Assembly (NCBI GenBank): GCA_021372495.1 | Contig: JAJFUF010000016.1 | Coordinates: forward strand, 1-64,000 | Direction: 5' to 3' | DNA length: 64,000 bases | From: Lysobacteraceae bacterium | Lineage (GTDB): Bacteria; Pseudomonadota; Gammaproteobacteria; Xanthomonadales; Rhodanobacteraceae | In this document: positions 1-10,054 of the stretch, in pieces | How the letters are laid out: every line of letters begins with the position of its first letter | Position numbering within the stretch: the first letter of the stretch is position 1 | Translations under genes and position numbers: made by a program | Notes under the pieces: model-generated | Database searches by the model: none | Told to the model about the DNA's origin: nothing | The model's input: only the letters and a program-made list of their open reading frames with translations

Positions 1-253
<253 letters not shown>

Positions 254-1030
254 TCAGATCCGCTGGCCGCGGTTCAGCAACCACAGCTTGATGAACTTCT
301 GCCGCACGTAGTTCGCCTCGACGTACGCGAACACCAGCCCGCGCCAGCCGTCGAGGAAGCCGAGCCGCAGCGCGTAGCCGCGCAGGAAGCGCCAGAACGG
401 GTTGACGAGGATGTTGGCGAGGCGCGCGCGCCGTCCGCGCGCGTGCATGTGCTCGGCCATCAGGCGCGCATAGCGCTCCAGCCGGCCGAGCTGGTCGGCC
501 AGCGAGCGGTAGGCGTGGTGTTCGAGATCGCCGGCCAGCGTGCGCACCGGGCCGTCGACGGTCACGTGCTCGTGGATCTCGCGGTCGCCGCGCCAGCCGC
601 CGCGGCGGCGGTCGAACAGGCGCAGCACGCGGTCGGGATAGGCGTTGCCGTGGCGCAGGTAGGCACCGAAGTATTCGGTCGCGCGCGCGAAGCGGTAGCC
701 GGCGGCATCGGCGAAGCCGGCCGTGCGCGCGGCCTCGATCGCGGCGCGCAGTTGCGGCGTCACCCGCTCGTCGGCGTCCAGGCACAGCACCCAGTCGTGG
801 CGTGCCTGGCGCACGGCGAAGTCCTTCTGCGCGCGGTAGCCGTCGAAGGCGCGCTCGATCACGCGCGCACCCCTCGCCGCGGCGCGCTCGCGGGTGCCGT
901 CGGTGGAGCCGGAATCGACCACCACGACGTCGTCGCAGAACGCCAGCGAATCGAGGCAGGCGTCGATGCGGTCGGCTTCGTCGCGCGTGATGATGCAGGC
1001 GGAGAGCCGCGACGGAGCGGGCGGCGTCAT
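254..1030 (-). CDS. Glycosyltransferase family 2 (WaaE/KdtX-like)
   Basis: A 258-residue protein beginning MTPPAPSRLSACIITRDEAD. The GT-A pattern is clear: IITRDEADRI near residues 13-22, VVVDSGSTDGT at 36-46 and the metal-binding LDADE at 84-88. The C-terminal half has the aromatic and basic segments (FWRFLRGYALRLGFLDGWRG) of the LPS core glucosyltransferase-like group. It probably adds a sugar to LPS core or a related glycan at the inner membrane. The open frame extends further upstream, but the internal ATG at 1030 gives the conserved N-terminus directly. It is transcribed toward gmd and divergently from the GT4 gene at 1335. The sugar donor cannot be deduced. Confidence 0.85.
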   Translation of the reverse strand: MTPPAPSRLSACIITRDEADRIDACLDSLAFCDDVVVVDSGSTDGTRERAAARGARVIERAFDGYRAQKDFAVRQARHDWVLCLDADERVTPQLRAAIEAARTAGFADAAGYRFARATEYFGAYLRHGNAYPDRVLRLFDRRRGGWRGDREIHEHVTVDGPVRTLAGDLEHHAYRSLADQLGRLERYARLMAEHMHARGRRARLANILVNPFWRFLRGYALRLGFLDGWRGLVFAYVEANYVRQKFIKLWLLNRGQRI

Positions 1031-1334
1031 GGGGGCGAAAGGCTCCGGAGGGCGGCGTCGAGAGCGGGAAGGGTAGCCGAGGGCGTCCGTCCTCGCCACG
1101 GGCGGATCGGCGCGTCCGCGTGCCCGCAAGGACTGGATTCCCTGACCTGCGTCACGTTTGCCGGCGACGGTTCGGGTATGCACGTTCCGATGGATGGCGA
1201 GCGCCGTGCCCGGGGAGCAGGCCGTTCAGCCTTCGGAAGGCATGGCGTCGGAAAGTTGGGTCATGATTCCGGCCACACAGGGGATGTGCCGGCAAGACCG
1301 GCTTCGGTATGAGCGCACTCAGGGACTCTTGCGC
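1031..1334. other. Divergent intergenic region between two glycosyltransferase genes
   Basis: This 304-base gap separates the GT2 gene (leftward) from the GT4 gene (rightward) and must hold both promoters. I see no convincing -35/-10 pair, no RNA gene and no repeat. Open frames running through it lack family features. Confidence 0.5.
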
Positions 1335-2357
1335 ATGGCTACCGTCAACCTGGTGTTCTGGGACAACGGCTTCGGTCTGTCCCGCGATTTCCGTCTGTTG
1401 GCCGACGCGCTGCACCGCAACGCCTGCGAGGTGACGGTCACCGCGCTCGACCTGCGGGACGAGCGGCGCCGGCGCAGCAAGCGCATGCGTGCCTACGTGG
1501 GCGCGCAGCGTCTGTGGTGCGGGCTGCGCCGCCGCTGGCGGCCGCCGCAGACCTTCGACCTCAACATCATGTTCGAGCACCTGTGGCCGGATCAGTTGAT
1601 CCGTTCGCGCTGCAACGTCGCCCTGCCCAATCCCGAGTGGTTCGATCGCCGCGACCAGCACTTCCTGCCGGCGATCGACCGCGTCTGGGCCAAGACGCGG
1701 AACGCCGCGGCGATCTTCGGCGGGCTCGGCTGCGTGACCAGTTGGGTCGGCTTCCACAGCGACGACCGCTTCGACCCGAGCGTGCCGCGCGAGCGCAAGT
1801 TCTTCCACCTCGCCGGCGGCAGCCGCATCAAAGGCACCGACCGCCTGCTGGCGGTGTGGCGGCGGCATCCGGAATGGCCGACGCTGACGGTGCTGCAGCA
1901 TCCGCGCGAAGCGCATCCCGGCCCGTCCGCCGCCAATATCGAACACCGCCTCGGCTACCTCGACGTCTCCAAGCCGACGCATTACGCCGAGCTGAAGCGG
2001 TTGCAGAACAGCCATGTCTTCCACCTGTGCACGTCCGAGACCGACGGCTGGGGCCACTACCTGGTCGAGGCGCTCGGCGTCGGCGCGGCGACGGTGACGG
2101 TGGATGCGCCGCCGATGAACGAGCTGGTCACGCCCGAGCGCGGCCTGCTGGTGCCGTACGAGGGCACCGGCAATATGGCGCTGGCCACCACCTACTACTT
2201 CGACGAGCGCGCGCTCGAGGACACCGTCGAGCGTGCGCTGGCGTTGAGCGACGCCGAATTGTGCCTGTTGGGCGAGCGCGGGCGCGCGTGGTTCGTGGAG
2301 AACCGCAACGCCTTCGTGCGACGGATCGGCGACGCGCTCTCGGCGACCCTGCATTGA
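1335..2357 (+). CDS. Glycosyltransferase, GT4-like (GT-B fold)
   Basis: A 340-residue protein starting MATVNLVFWDNGFGLSRD. The C-terminal half carries the group 1 pattern: a nucleotide-sugar binding region with a histidine/serine cluster (HLCTSETDGWGHYLVEAL), a following conserved glycine/alanine stretch, and an MNELVTPERGLLVP segment where a GT4 enzyme binds the donor diphosphate. A longer upstream extension of the frame is Arg/Met-rich and not family-like, so the ATG at 1335 is preferred. Its stop codon overlaps the putative TTG start of the ligase gene, implying translational coupling. Acceptor and donor sugars are unknown; the context suggests O-antigen or another surface glycan. Confidence 0.8.
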   Translation: MATVNLVFWDNGFGLSRDFRLLADALHRNACEVTVTALDLRDERRRRSKRMRAYVGAQRLWCGLRRRWRPPQTFDLNIMFEHLWPDQLIRSRCNVALPNPEWFDRRDQHFLPAIDRVWAKTRNAAAIFGGLGCVTSWVGFHSDDRFDPSVPRERKFFHLAGGSRIKGTDRLLAVWRRHPEWPTLTVLQHPREAHPGPSAANIEHRLGYLDVSKPTHYAELKRLQNSHVFHLCTSETDGWGHYLVEALGVGAATVTVDAPPMNELVTPERGLLVPYEGTGNMALATTYYFDERALEDTVERALALSDAELCLLGERGRAWFVENRNAFVRRIGDALSATLH

Positions 2358-3700
2358 GCGGCGCGGAGCCGGCCCCGCGCCCGCATGCCTGGCACGCGCG
2401 GCTGGCCACCGCCGCGCTGTGCTTCCAGGCGTTCTTCGCGATGACCCACTTCGGCCACCAGTTGAAGCCGGAGTACGGTGCGATCGCGGCGCTGCTGGCG
2501 CTGCTGGCGGCGGGCGGCGCGCGCTGGCGCGCGCTGGCAGGGCATCCGCTGCCGTGGCTGGTGCTCGCATTCACCGCCTACGCCATCCTGCAGGCGGCGT
2601 ACGCGGCCCATGTGGTGCCGGCCATTCCGTTCGACAAGCAGCTCTCGGCCAACGCCGAGCCGGTGCGGGTCGGCGTGTTCACCTGCGTGATCGGCGCGTG
2701 GCTGGCCGACGATCCGCGCTGGATGCCGCGCCTGCTCGCGCTGATGGTGGCCGGCTTCGTGCTGGCCGTGCTGGTGTACGCACCGTGGCGCGACCTCGGC
2801 GCCGTCGTCGACGGCACGCTGCGCCTGCGTTTCGATGAGGCGGAGAACATCGTCGGCGAGTTCGCCGCGATCGGACTGCTGCTGGTGCTGTACGCGCTGG
2901 CCGCGCCGGCGCCGCGCCGGCGCGGCGTGTTTGCGGTGGCTCTCGCCGCGACGGGAGCGCTGCTGTTGGCATGCCTGCTGTACGCGCAGTCGCGCGCGGC
3001 CTGGCTCGCCGTGATGCTGATGTTGCCGATCGCGTTCTTCCATCTGCGCGACGGCGCGCGGGTGTCGACGCGGCGAATGGCGGCCGCGTTCGCGCTGGCC
3101 GCGCTGGCCGTGGCCGGCACGCTGTATTCCGGGCACGCGCTGATCGTGCAGCGCTTCGCCGGGGGCGAGGCGATCGCACGCGCGGTGGCGCAACGTGATC
3201 TGGCCGCGTTGCCGCACACCTCGGCGGCGGTCCGCGTGCAGCTCGTGGCGTTGGGCTTGCGCGCCTGGTGGGCGCATCCGGTACTGGGCAACGGCCTGCA
3301 GAGCATCGCGCCGATGATCGCGGCCAGCGGCATCCACATCGGCGGCTACGTGCCGCCGCATCTGCACAACACCTATCTGCAGGCCGCCGTCGGCCTCGGC
3401 GGCGCGGGCGCGGCACTGCTGGCGGTGACGTTCGGCGTGCTGCTGCGCGAGCTGCGCCGGGCGCGCCGCGCGGGGCTGGTGGACAGCGCGCTGTACCGCG
3501 CGCTGCTGGGCAGCCTCGGCATCGTGCTGGTGGTCAACGCGTTCGACTTCCTGCTGTGGCGCTTCAACCACCTGCGTGCGCCGCTCGAGCTGGTCCTGGG
3601 CTGCTGCTTCGCCCTGTCCCTGCGGCTTCGGCACGCTGCCACCGTGCCGCCGCCCGACGCGCAAGGCAAGCGCAAGAGCCAGCGCGTGCCGCTCGGGTAA
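2354..3700 (+). CDS. O-antigen ligase / Wzy-family polymerase-like membrane protein
   Basis: About 448 residues with roughly ten hydrophobic segments (LLALLAAGG, WLVLAFTAY, LLALMVAGFVLAVLVY and others). Near residue 212 is SRAAWLAVMLMLP, and around 311-345 are GNGLQS and HLHNTYLQAAVGLGG; this long periplasmic loop with HNxYLQ is the signature of the Wzy_C/WaaL superfamily. Members join O-antigen to lipid A-core or polymerise repeat units at the periplasmic face. No ATG lies near the first membrane segment except one at about residue 30. A TTG overlapping the TGA of the preceding gene gives a coupled start, so the start is uncertain. WaaL and Wzy cannot be separated by eye. Confidence 0.75.
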   Translation: MSGAEPAPRPHAWHARLATAALCFQAFFAMTHFGHQLKPEYGAIAALLALLAAGGARWRALAGHPLPWLVLAFTAYAILQAAYAAHVVPAIPFDKQLSANAEPVRVGVFTCVIGAWLADDPRWMPRLLALMVAGFVLAVLVYAPWRDLGAVVDGTLRLRFDEAENIVGEFAAIGLLLVLYALAAPAPRRRGVFAVALAATGALLLACLLYAQSRAAWLAVMLMLPIAFFHLRDGARVSTRRMAAAFALAALAVAGTLYSGHALIVQRFAGGEAIARAVAQRDLAALPHTSAAVRVQLVALGLRAWWAHPVLGNGLQSIAPMIAASGIHIGGYVPPHLHNTYLQAAVGLGGAGAALLAVTFGVLLRELRRARRAGLVDSALYRALLGSLGIVLVVNAFDFLLWRFNHLRAPLELVLGCCFALSLRLRHAATVPPPDAQGKRKSQRVPLG

Positions 3701-3733
3701 ACTGGCGCGCCCCGCCGAGGATGGACCGCCCCT

Positions 3734-5458
3734 TTGATCCGCGACGCCTACCTCCGACACGAACGCTTGCGCGCGCTCATGCCCTGGCTGCCGCTGTGGC
3801 TGGCGGTGGCGCTGCTGGCGATCTTCCAGCACGGCCCGATGCCGCTGTATTCGACGCGCACGCTGGCGGTGGCGTGGGAGATGTGGCACCACCACGAGTT
3901 CCTGGTGCCGCACATCAACGGCGCGCCGTACAGCCACAAGGTGCCGCTGCTGTTCTGGCTGATCCACGCCGGCTGGGCGGTGTTCGGCGTCAACGACGTG
4001 TGGCCGCGCGTGCTGCAGGTGCTGATCGGCGCCGCGCAACTGGTGCTGGCGACGGCGCTGGCGCGGCGGCTGTTCCCCGAGCGGCCGTGGATCGCGCGGG
4101 TGACGCCATGGATGCTGATGGCGCTCGGTTACGCGTTCCTGTTCGACCTGCAGATCATGTACGAGGTGCTGCTGGCGGCTTTCGTGCTGGCGGCGCTGCT
4201 GTGCCTGACCCCGCGCCGCGACCGCGCTGAGCCGCGCTGGCTGCTGTTCGCGCTGTGCGTCGGCGCCGGCCTGCTGACCAAGGGCCCGGTGATGCTGCTG
4301 CACGTCGCCTTCCCGCTTCTGCTCGGGCCGCTGTGGAACGAATGGGCGGCGGCGCACAGGCGCCGCTGGTACCTGGCCGGGACGCTGGCCCTGCTCGGCG
4401 GCTTCGCGCTGCTGCTGGCCTGGGCGCTGCCTGCGGCGCAGCGCGGCGGCGCGGAGTACCGCCACGAGCTGTTCTTCCTGCAGACCGCCGGGCGCGTGGT
4501 GGAAGCGTTCGACCACGCGCGCCCGCTGTGGTGGTACCTGCCGTGGCTGCCGGTGGTGCTGTTCCCGTTCAGCGCCTGGCCGCGCGCGCTGGTCGCGCTG
4601 GCGACGCTGCGCCGGCCGTTCGAGCCGGGCCTGCGCTTCCTGCTGTGCTGGCTGCCGCCGCTGCTGCTGGCGTTCTCGCTGGTCAGCGGCAAGCAGACTT
4701 ACTACCTGCTGCCGGAATTCGGCGGCGCGGTGATGCTGGTCGCGGCGGCGATCGCGCGCCTGCGCGAGCGCGGCGGCGCGCTCGCGACCAGCGCGTGGCT
4801 GGGGCCGTGGCCGCTGGCGGCCGGCGGCTTCGCTTTCGCGCTGGCGCTGTTTGCGCTGCCGCTGGTGGTGGCGTCGGGGCGCGTCGACGGCGGCGCCGGA
4901 TCGCTGCACTGGCTGAAGGATCTCGCCGGCGCCAGCGCGCCGTTCGGCGTGGCGTTCCTGCTGCTCGGCGCGCTGCTGCTGGTGCGCGGACGCGGCGAGC
5001 TGCGCCGGCTCGCCTTCGCCGGCCTGCTCGGTACCGCCGCCGCCGGTGCGCTGTTCTCGTGGACCCTGTTCCCGGTCGGCTTCGACCTCGCGCCGACCGC
5101 GCGCCTGCTGGCGCACGCCGAGGCCGAGGGCCGCGCGATCGGCAACCTCGGCATCTACGAGGGCCAGTACCACTGGCTCGGCCGGCTGACCCGGCCGATC
5201 GAGCGCCTGTACGAGGGCGAGAACCTGCAGGCCTGGGCGCGCGCGCATCCGGACGGCCTGGTGGTCGCCTACCCCAGCCGGCTCGGCCCCGACGACCTGC
5301 GCTACGCGCTGCTGGTGCAGCCGTTCCGCTCGGTCTGGATCGTGGTCTGGGAGGCGCGCGCGCTGGCCGCCGAACGACGCGGCGAGACGCCGCCCGAGCC
5401 GCGCCGGCCGACCGAGCTGCAGCCGGCCGGCTACTGGCGCTACCAGGACATGCGCTGA
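3734..5458 (+). CDS. Glycosyltransferase family 39 / ArnT-like membrane transferase
   Basis: A 574-residue polytopic membrane protein. After a first membrane segment it shows the GT39/PMT acidic-loop style region (SHKVPLLFWLIHAGWAVFG), with the pattern Y-S-H-K-x-P-L-L-F-W conserved in ArnT-like lipid-phosphate-sugar transferases, then about ten more hydrophobic helices. It likely moves a sugar from an undecaprenyl-phosphate donor to lipid A or another periplasmic acceptor. The first start is TTG at 3734 with a GAGGA-like site about 12 bases upstream; an ATG at 3779 would remove 15 residues and is also possible. It lies between the O-antigen ligase-like gene and a small TPR gene. Confidence 0.8.
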   Translation: MIRDAYLRHERLRALMPWLPLWLAVALLAIFQHGPMPLYSTRTLAVAWEMWHHHEFLVPHINGAPYSHKVPLLFWLIHAGWAVFGVNDVWPRVLQVLIGAAQLVLATALARRLFPERPWIARVTPWMLMALGYAFLFDLQIMYEVLLAAFVLAALLCLTPRRDRAEPRWLLFALCVGAGLLTKGPVMLLHVAFPLLLGPLWNEWAAAHRRRWYLAGTLALLGGFALLLAWALPAAQRGGAEYRHELFFLQTAGRVVEAFDHARPLWWYLPWLPVVLFPFSAWPRALVALATLRRPFEPGLRFLLCWLPPLLLAFSLVSGKQTYYLLPEFGGAVMLVAAAIARLRERGGALATSAWLGPWPLAAGGFAFALALFALPLVVASGRVDGGAGSLHWLKDLAGASAPFGVAFLLLGALLLVRGRGELRRLAFAGLLGTAAAGALFSWTLFPVGFDLAPTARLLAHAEAEGRAIGNLGIYEGQYHWLGRLTRPIERLYEGENLQAWARAHPDGLVVAYPSRLGPDDLRYALLVQPFRSVWIVVWEARALAAERRGETPPEPRRPTELQPAGYWRYQDMR

Positions 5459-5469
5459 GGGCGGCCGCC

Positions 5470-5796
5470 GTGCACGCCGACGCCATCGAACGTCTGCGCG
5501 CCCAGCTCGGCGGGCCCCGCGACGGCGCGCTGTTGCGCTTCGGGCTGGGCCAGGCGCTGCTCGGCGCCGGCGACGCTGCCGCCGCGGCGCAGGCGTTCCG
5601 CGACGCGCTCGGCTTCGACCCGGACTATTCGGCGGCCTGCAAGATGCTCGGCAAGGCGCTGGATGCGGCGGGCGAGCGTGCCGCCGCCGCGGACGCCTAC
5701 CGGCAGGGCATCGCGGTGGCCGCGCGCCGCGGCGACCGCCAGGCCGAGAAGGAAATGCGCGTGTTCCTGCGCCGGCTGGAGCGCGCCGGCGGCTGA
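5470..5796 (+). CDS. Small tetratricopeptide-repeat protein
   Basis: A 108-residue soluble protein starting at a GTG 11 bases after the GT39 stop. It has about two TPR-type helical pairs (LLRFGLGQALLGAGDAAAAAQAFRDAL, then YSAACKMLGKALDAAGERAAAADAYRQGI, each quoted only as a span) followed by a basic tail. No signal peptide is visible. TPR proteins are scaffolds, so the partner is unknown; position suggests the LPS assembly genes around it. It converges on lpxL with only six bases between the stop codons. Confidence 0.7.
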   Translation: MHADAIERLRAQLGGPRDGALLRFGLGQALLGAGDAAAAAQAFRDALGFDPDYSAACKMLGKALDAAGERAAAADAYRQGIAVAARRGDRQAEKEMRVFLRRLERAGG

Positions 5797-5802
5797 GCCC
5801 GT

Positions 5803-6750
5803 TCAGGCGCCGCGGCGCACCGCGTCGGGCAGGGCCTCCAGCGCGGTGCCCTGGCGCGCCAGCCAGTAGGGATCGTGCGCGCGTGGGTCGGGCCGCTCGG
5901 CATAGCGCTTGTAGGTCCACTGGTACTGCGTGAAGGCGCGCTCGACGCAGGCCTCGACGCCGCGGTTGAGTGCGCTGCAGGCCACGCGCAGGTCGGCGTC
6001 GGCGATGCCTTCGGGCGCCGGCAGGAACTGCAGGCGGAAGCCGGCGCCGCGCGGCAGCCGCTGCATGAAGGCGAACAGCACGGTGGCGCCGGTGCGCGCG
6101 GCCAGCCGCGGCAGCAGCACCATGGTGTTGGCCTCGACGCCGAGGAACGGCGCGAACTGGCCTTCGCCCTGCTTCGGCTGCTGGTCGGGCAGGATGCCGA
6201 CCACGCCGCCGGCGGCGAGGCGCTTGTACAGCGTGCGCACGCCGGCGCCCTCGGCGCGCACCTGTTCCGGCGCCAGCGCGCCGCGCACGCGCACCAGCAG
6301 CGCCTCGAACTCGGGGCGGCGCGGCGGCGCGTACAGGATCGCCAGCCGCGTGCGGCTGCACAGCCAGTAGTTCAACAGCTCCCAGCAGCCGAGGTGCGGC
6401 GCGGCGACGATCAGGCCGCGGCCGGAGGCCAGCGCGGCGTCGAACAGCGCGCCGCCCTCGACCTCGCGCACCAGCGCCAGCGCGCGTCGTGCGTCGCGGC
6501 CCCAAATACGCGCGATCTCGGCCAGCGCGCGCCCGGTCTCGGCCAGCGTCGCGCGCGCCAGCGCCGCGCGCGCCTCGGCGGAGAGCTGCGGTCGCGCCAG
6601 CGCCAGGTTGGTCTCGACGTGCAGCCGCTCGCGGCCGTGCGCGCGCCAAAGCAGGCCGCCCAGCGCCGCGCCCAGCGCGTGCAGCGCGCGCAGCGGCAGC
6701 AGGCCGAGCAGGCGCAGCAGGGCGTAGACCAGGGCGACGTTCCAGCGCAT
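5803..6750 (-). CDS. lpxL: Lipid A biosynthesis acyltransferase (LpxL/HtrB family)
   Basis: A 315-residue protein with an N-terminal hydrophobic anchor ([21 protein letters not shown]) and the family core: [12 protein letters not shown] contains the catalytic histidine and acidic residue of the HX4(D/E) motif, followed by [15 protein letters not shown] and the conserved [18 protein letters not shown] segment. It transfers a secondary acyl chain to Kdo-lipid A precursor at the inner membrane. LpxL, LpxM and LpxP cannot be told apart with certainty. The ATG at 6750 is chosen because it puts the membrane anchor at the N-terminus. It is transcribed divergently from dtd across a tandem repeat. Confidence 0.88.
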   Translation of the reverse strand: MRWNVALVYALLRLLGLLPLRALHALGAALGGLLWRAHGRERLHVETNLALARPQLSAEARAALARATLAETGRALAEIARIWGRDARRALALVREVEGGALFDAALASGRGLIVAAPHLGCWELLNYWLCSRTRLAILYAPPRRPEFEALLVRVRGALAPEQVRAEGAGVRTLYKRLAAGGVVGILPDQQPKQGEGQFAPFLGVEANTMVLLPRLAARTGATVLFAFMQRLPRGAGFRLQFLPAPEGIADADLRVACSALNRGVEACVERAFTQYQWTYKRYAERPDPRAHDPYWLARQGTALEALPDAVRRGA

Positions 6751-6860
6751 GGCGGGGCGGTTGCGGCAAAGTGGCAAGTGTAGCGGCGGACATCTCGCAT
6801 CGGGCGTACCGCGCAGAACCCCGCGACGACGGCCGCTCCGCGTGTCGGCTAAGCTTGGCC

Positions 6861-6917
6861 GAGTCCCGAGTCCCGAGTCCCGAGTCCGAGTCCGAGTCCG
6901 AGTCCGAGTCCGAGTCC
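6861..6917. repeat. Tandem repeat GAGTCCC x3 then GAGTCC x6
   Basis: Three 7-base units (GAGTCCC, 6861-6881) are followed by six 6-base units (GAGTCC, 6882-6917). Two C residues then precede the dtd ATG at 6920, so the array occupies the place where a Shine-Dalgarno sequence would sit. No purine-rich ribosome site is visible. The array also lies in the divergent lpxL/dtd control region. Confidence 0.95.
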
Positions 6918-6919
6918 CC

Positions 6920-7360
6920 ATGATTGCGCTGATCCAGCGCGTCGCCGAGGCGCGCGTCGAGGTGGAAGGCGTGGCGGTCGGCGCGATCGGGCCCGGCTTG
7001 CTGGCCTTCGTCGCCGTCGAGCCCGGCGACGGCGAGGCGCAGGCGCAGCGCATGCTCGAACGCCTGCTCGGCTACCGCGTGTTCCCCGACGACGCGGGGC
7101 GCATGAACCGCTCCCTGGCCGAATCCGGCGGCGGCCTGCTGCTGGTCCCGCAGTTCACCCTGGCGGCCGATACCGCCAAGGGCATGCGCCCCAGCTTCGC
7201 CTCGGCGGCGGCGCCCGAGCAGGGGCGCCGCTGGTTCGAACGGCTGCTCGAGCTGGCCCGCGCGCGCCACGCGCCGGTGGCGAGCGGACGTTTCGGCGCG
7301 CACATGCGCGTGCACCTGGTCAACGACGGGCCGGTCACGTTCTGGCTGCAGGCGCGCTAG
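6920..7360 (+). CDS. dtd: D-aminoacyl-tRNA deacylase
   Basis: A 146-residue protein, the usual length for DTD. It starts [17 protein letters not shown], exactly the family N-terminus. It has the active-site SQFTL-type motif in the form [17 protein letters not shown], and ends with [12 protein letters not shown], the second signature involved in chiral recognition. It hydrolyses D-amino acids from mischarged tRNAs in the cytosol. The start is unambiguous by homology although a GAGTCC tandem array replaces the normal ribosome binding site, which may make expression weak or variable. The next gene downstream is rpoD, separated by its own promoter. Confidence 0.95.
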   Translation: MIALIQRVAEARVEVEGVAVGAIGPGLLAFVAVEPGDGEAQAQRMLERLLGYRVFPDDAGRMNRSLAESGGGLLLVPQFTLAADTAKGMRPSFASAAAPEQGRRWFERLLELARARHAPVASGRFGAHMRVHLVNDGPVTFWLQAR

Positions 7361-7484
7361 GGCGGGCCTCGATCCGCCGTGTTTTCCCGTGCTGGAGACG
7401 AAAAAAGCGGCATCGAGGCGGGTTCCGCCCCGCGTTTGGCACGTTTCCTGCCCGCGCGGGCGGTAGGCGATCACTCTTGATCTC

Positions 7485-7513
7485 TGGTCAAAAAATCGCC
7501 ATCTGACTATACT
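7485..7513 (+). promoter_or_regulatory. Probable sigma-70 promoter of rpoD
   Basis: TGGTCA (7485-7490), a 17-base spacer and TATACT (7508-7513) lie 30 bases before the rpoD ATG in a locally A/T-rich stretch. This is the best -35/-10 pair in the dtd-rpoD gap. Confidence 0.6.
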
Positions 7514-7542
7514 GAACGGTTCCGGCGTCCAGCGGTGTAGGT

Positions 7543-9393
<1,851 letters not shown>

Positions 9394-9420
9394 GCGCCGC
9401 GCGGTCCCGCCGCGAAGGAA

Positions 9421-9446
9421 AAGCCCCGCCGCGTGCGGGGCTTTCT
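9421..9446 (+). terminator. Rho-independent terminator of rpoD
   Basis: An 8-bp GC stem (AGCCCCGC with GCGGGGCT, 9422-9429 and 9435-9442) with a 5-base loop is followed by a T-rich run, 28 bases after the rpoD stop codon. Confidence 0.85.
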
Positions 9447-9646
9447 CGTTGTGTCCTCGCGCCGGCGCGGCCGAGCGGCACCGCTCGGCAATGCTTGCGC
9501 CGCCGCTGTGCGCGCCGTCGGCAGCGAAGCCTTCGAGTTCGCCAGTGCCGACTGGCCGCGCGAGCGGCCGGGGTGATGCTGGCGCGCGCGCAGCGCTGCC
9601 GCTATCGTTCCCCTCCCGCCGCGCGCACCGCGCGCGTCCGCACGAT

Positions 9647-9722
<76 letters not shown>

Positions 9723-10054
9723 TTCTCGCGTTCATGTGCGCGCACGAGTGCGTTTAACCATAGTTTGGCCGGGCCACGTGACGGCGATTGACCGTGTCGC
9801 CTGCCCGTACACCAGCCGCCCGCGACGAGCAAGGTCGTCTTCAACTGCCGCACAGGGCCGACCTGATCCGCATTCCTCACGGCGTGCCGCGAAGACAAGT
9901 TTGTTCGCGGACGTCCGTCGGCAGTCGCTAGCGAAAGGCCGGAATCGGCCACAACCAGCCGCTCGCGACCCGAATTACGCTGCCAGTTGGCGGCCATTGA
10001 CGGATAGCTGCGGCGCAATCCGCAGTCGGGGTAACCGCGCGCAGGCGATCTGCG
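9723..10054. other. Intergenic region after tRNA-Ile2
   Basis: About 330 bases between the tRNA and the 3' end of the TolB-like/TPR gene. I see no gene, no integrase fragment and no second copy of the tRNA 3' end. Short open frames here have no recognisable features. Confidence 0.5.

Noticed and set aside
2195..7474. A 1759-codon open frame on the minus strand across the LPS block
   Set aside because: It is Arg/Gln/Ala-rich, has no domain features and lies antisense to well-supported genes on the plus strand; it is a high-GC shadow.
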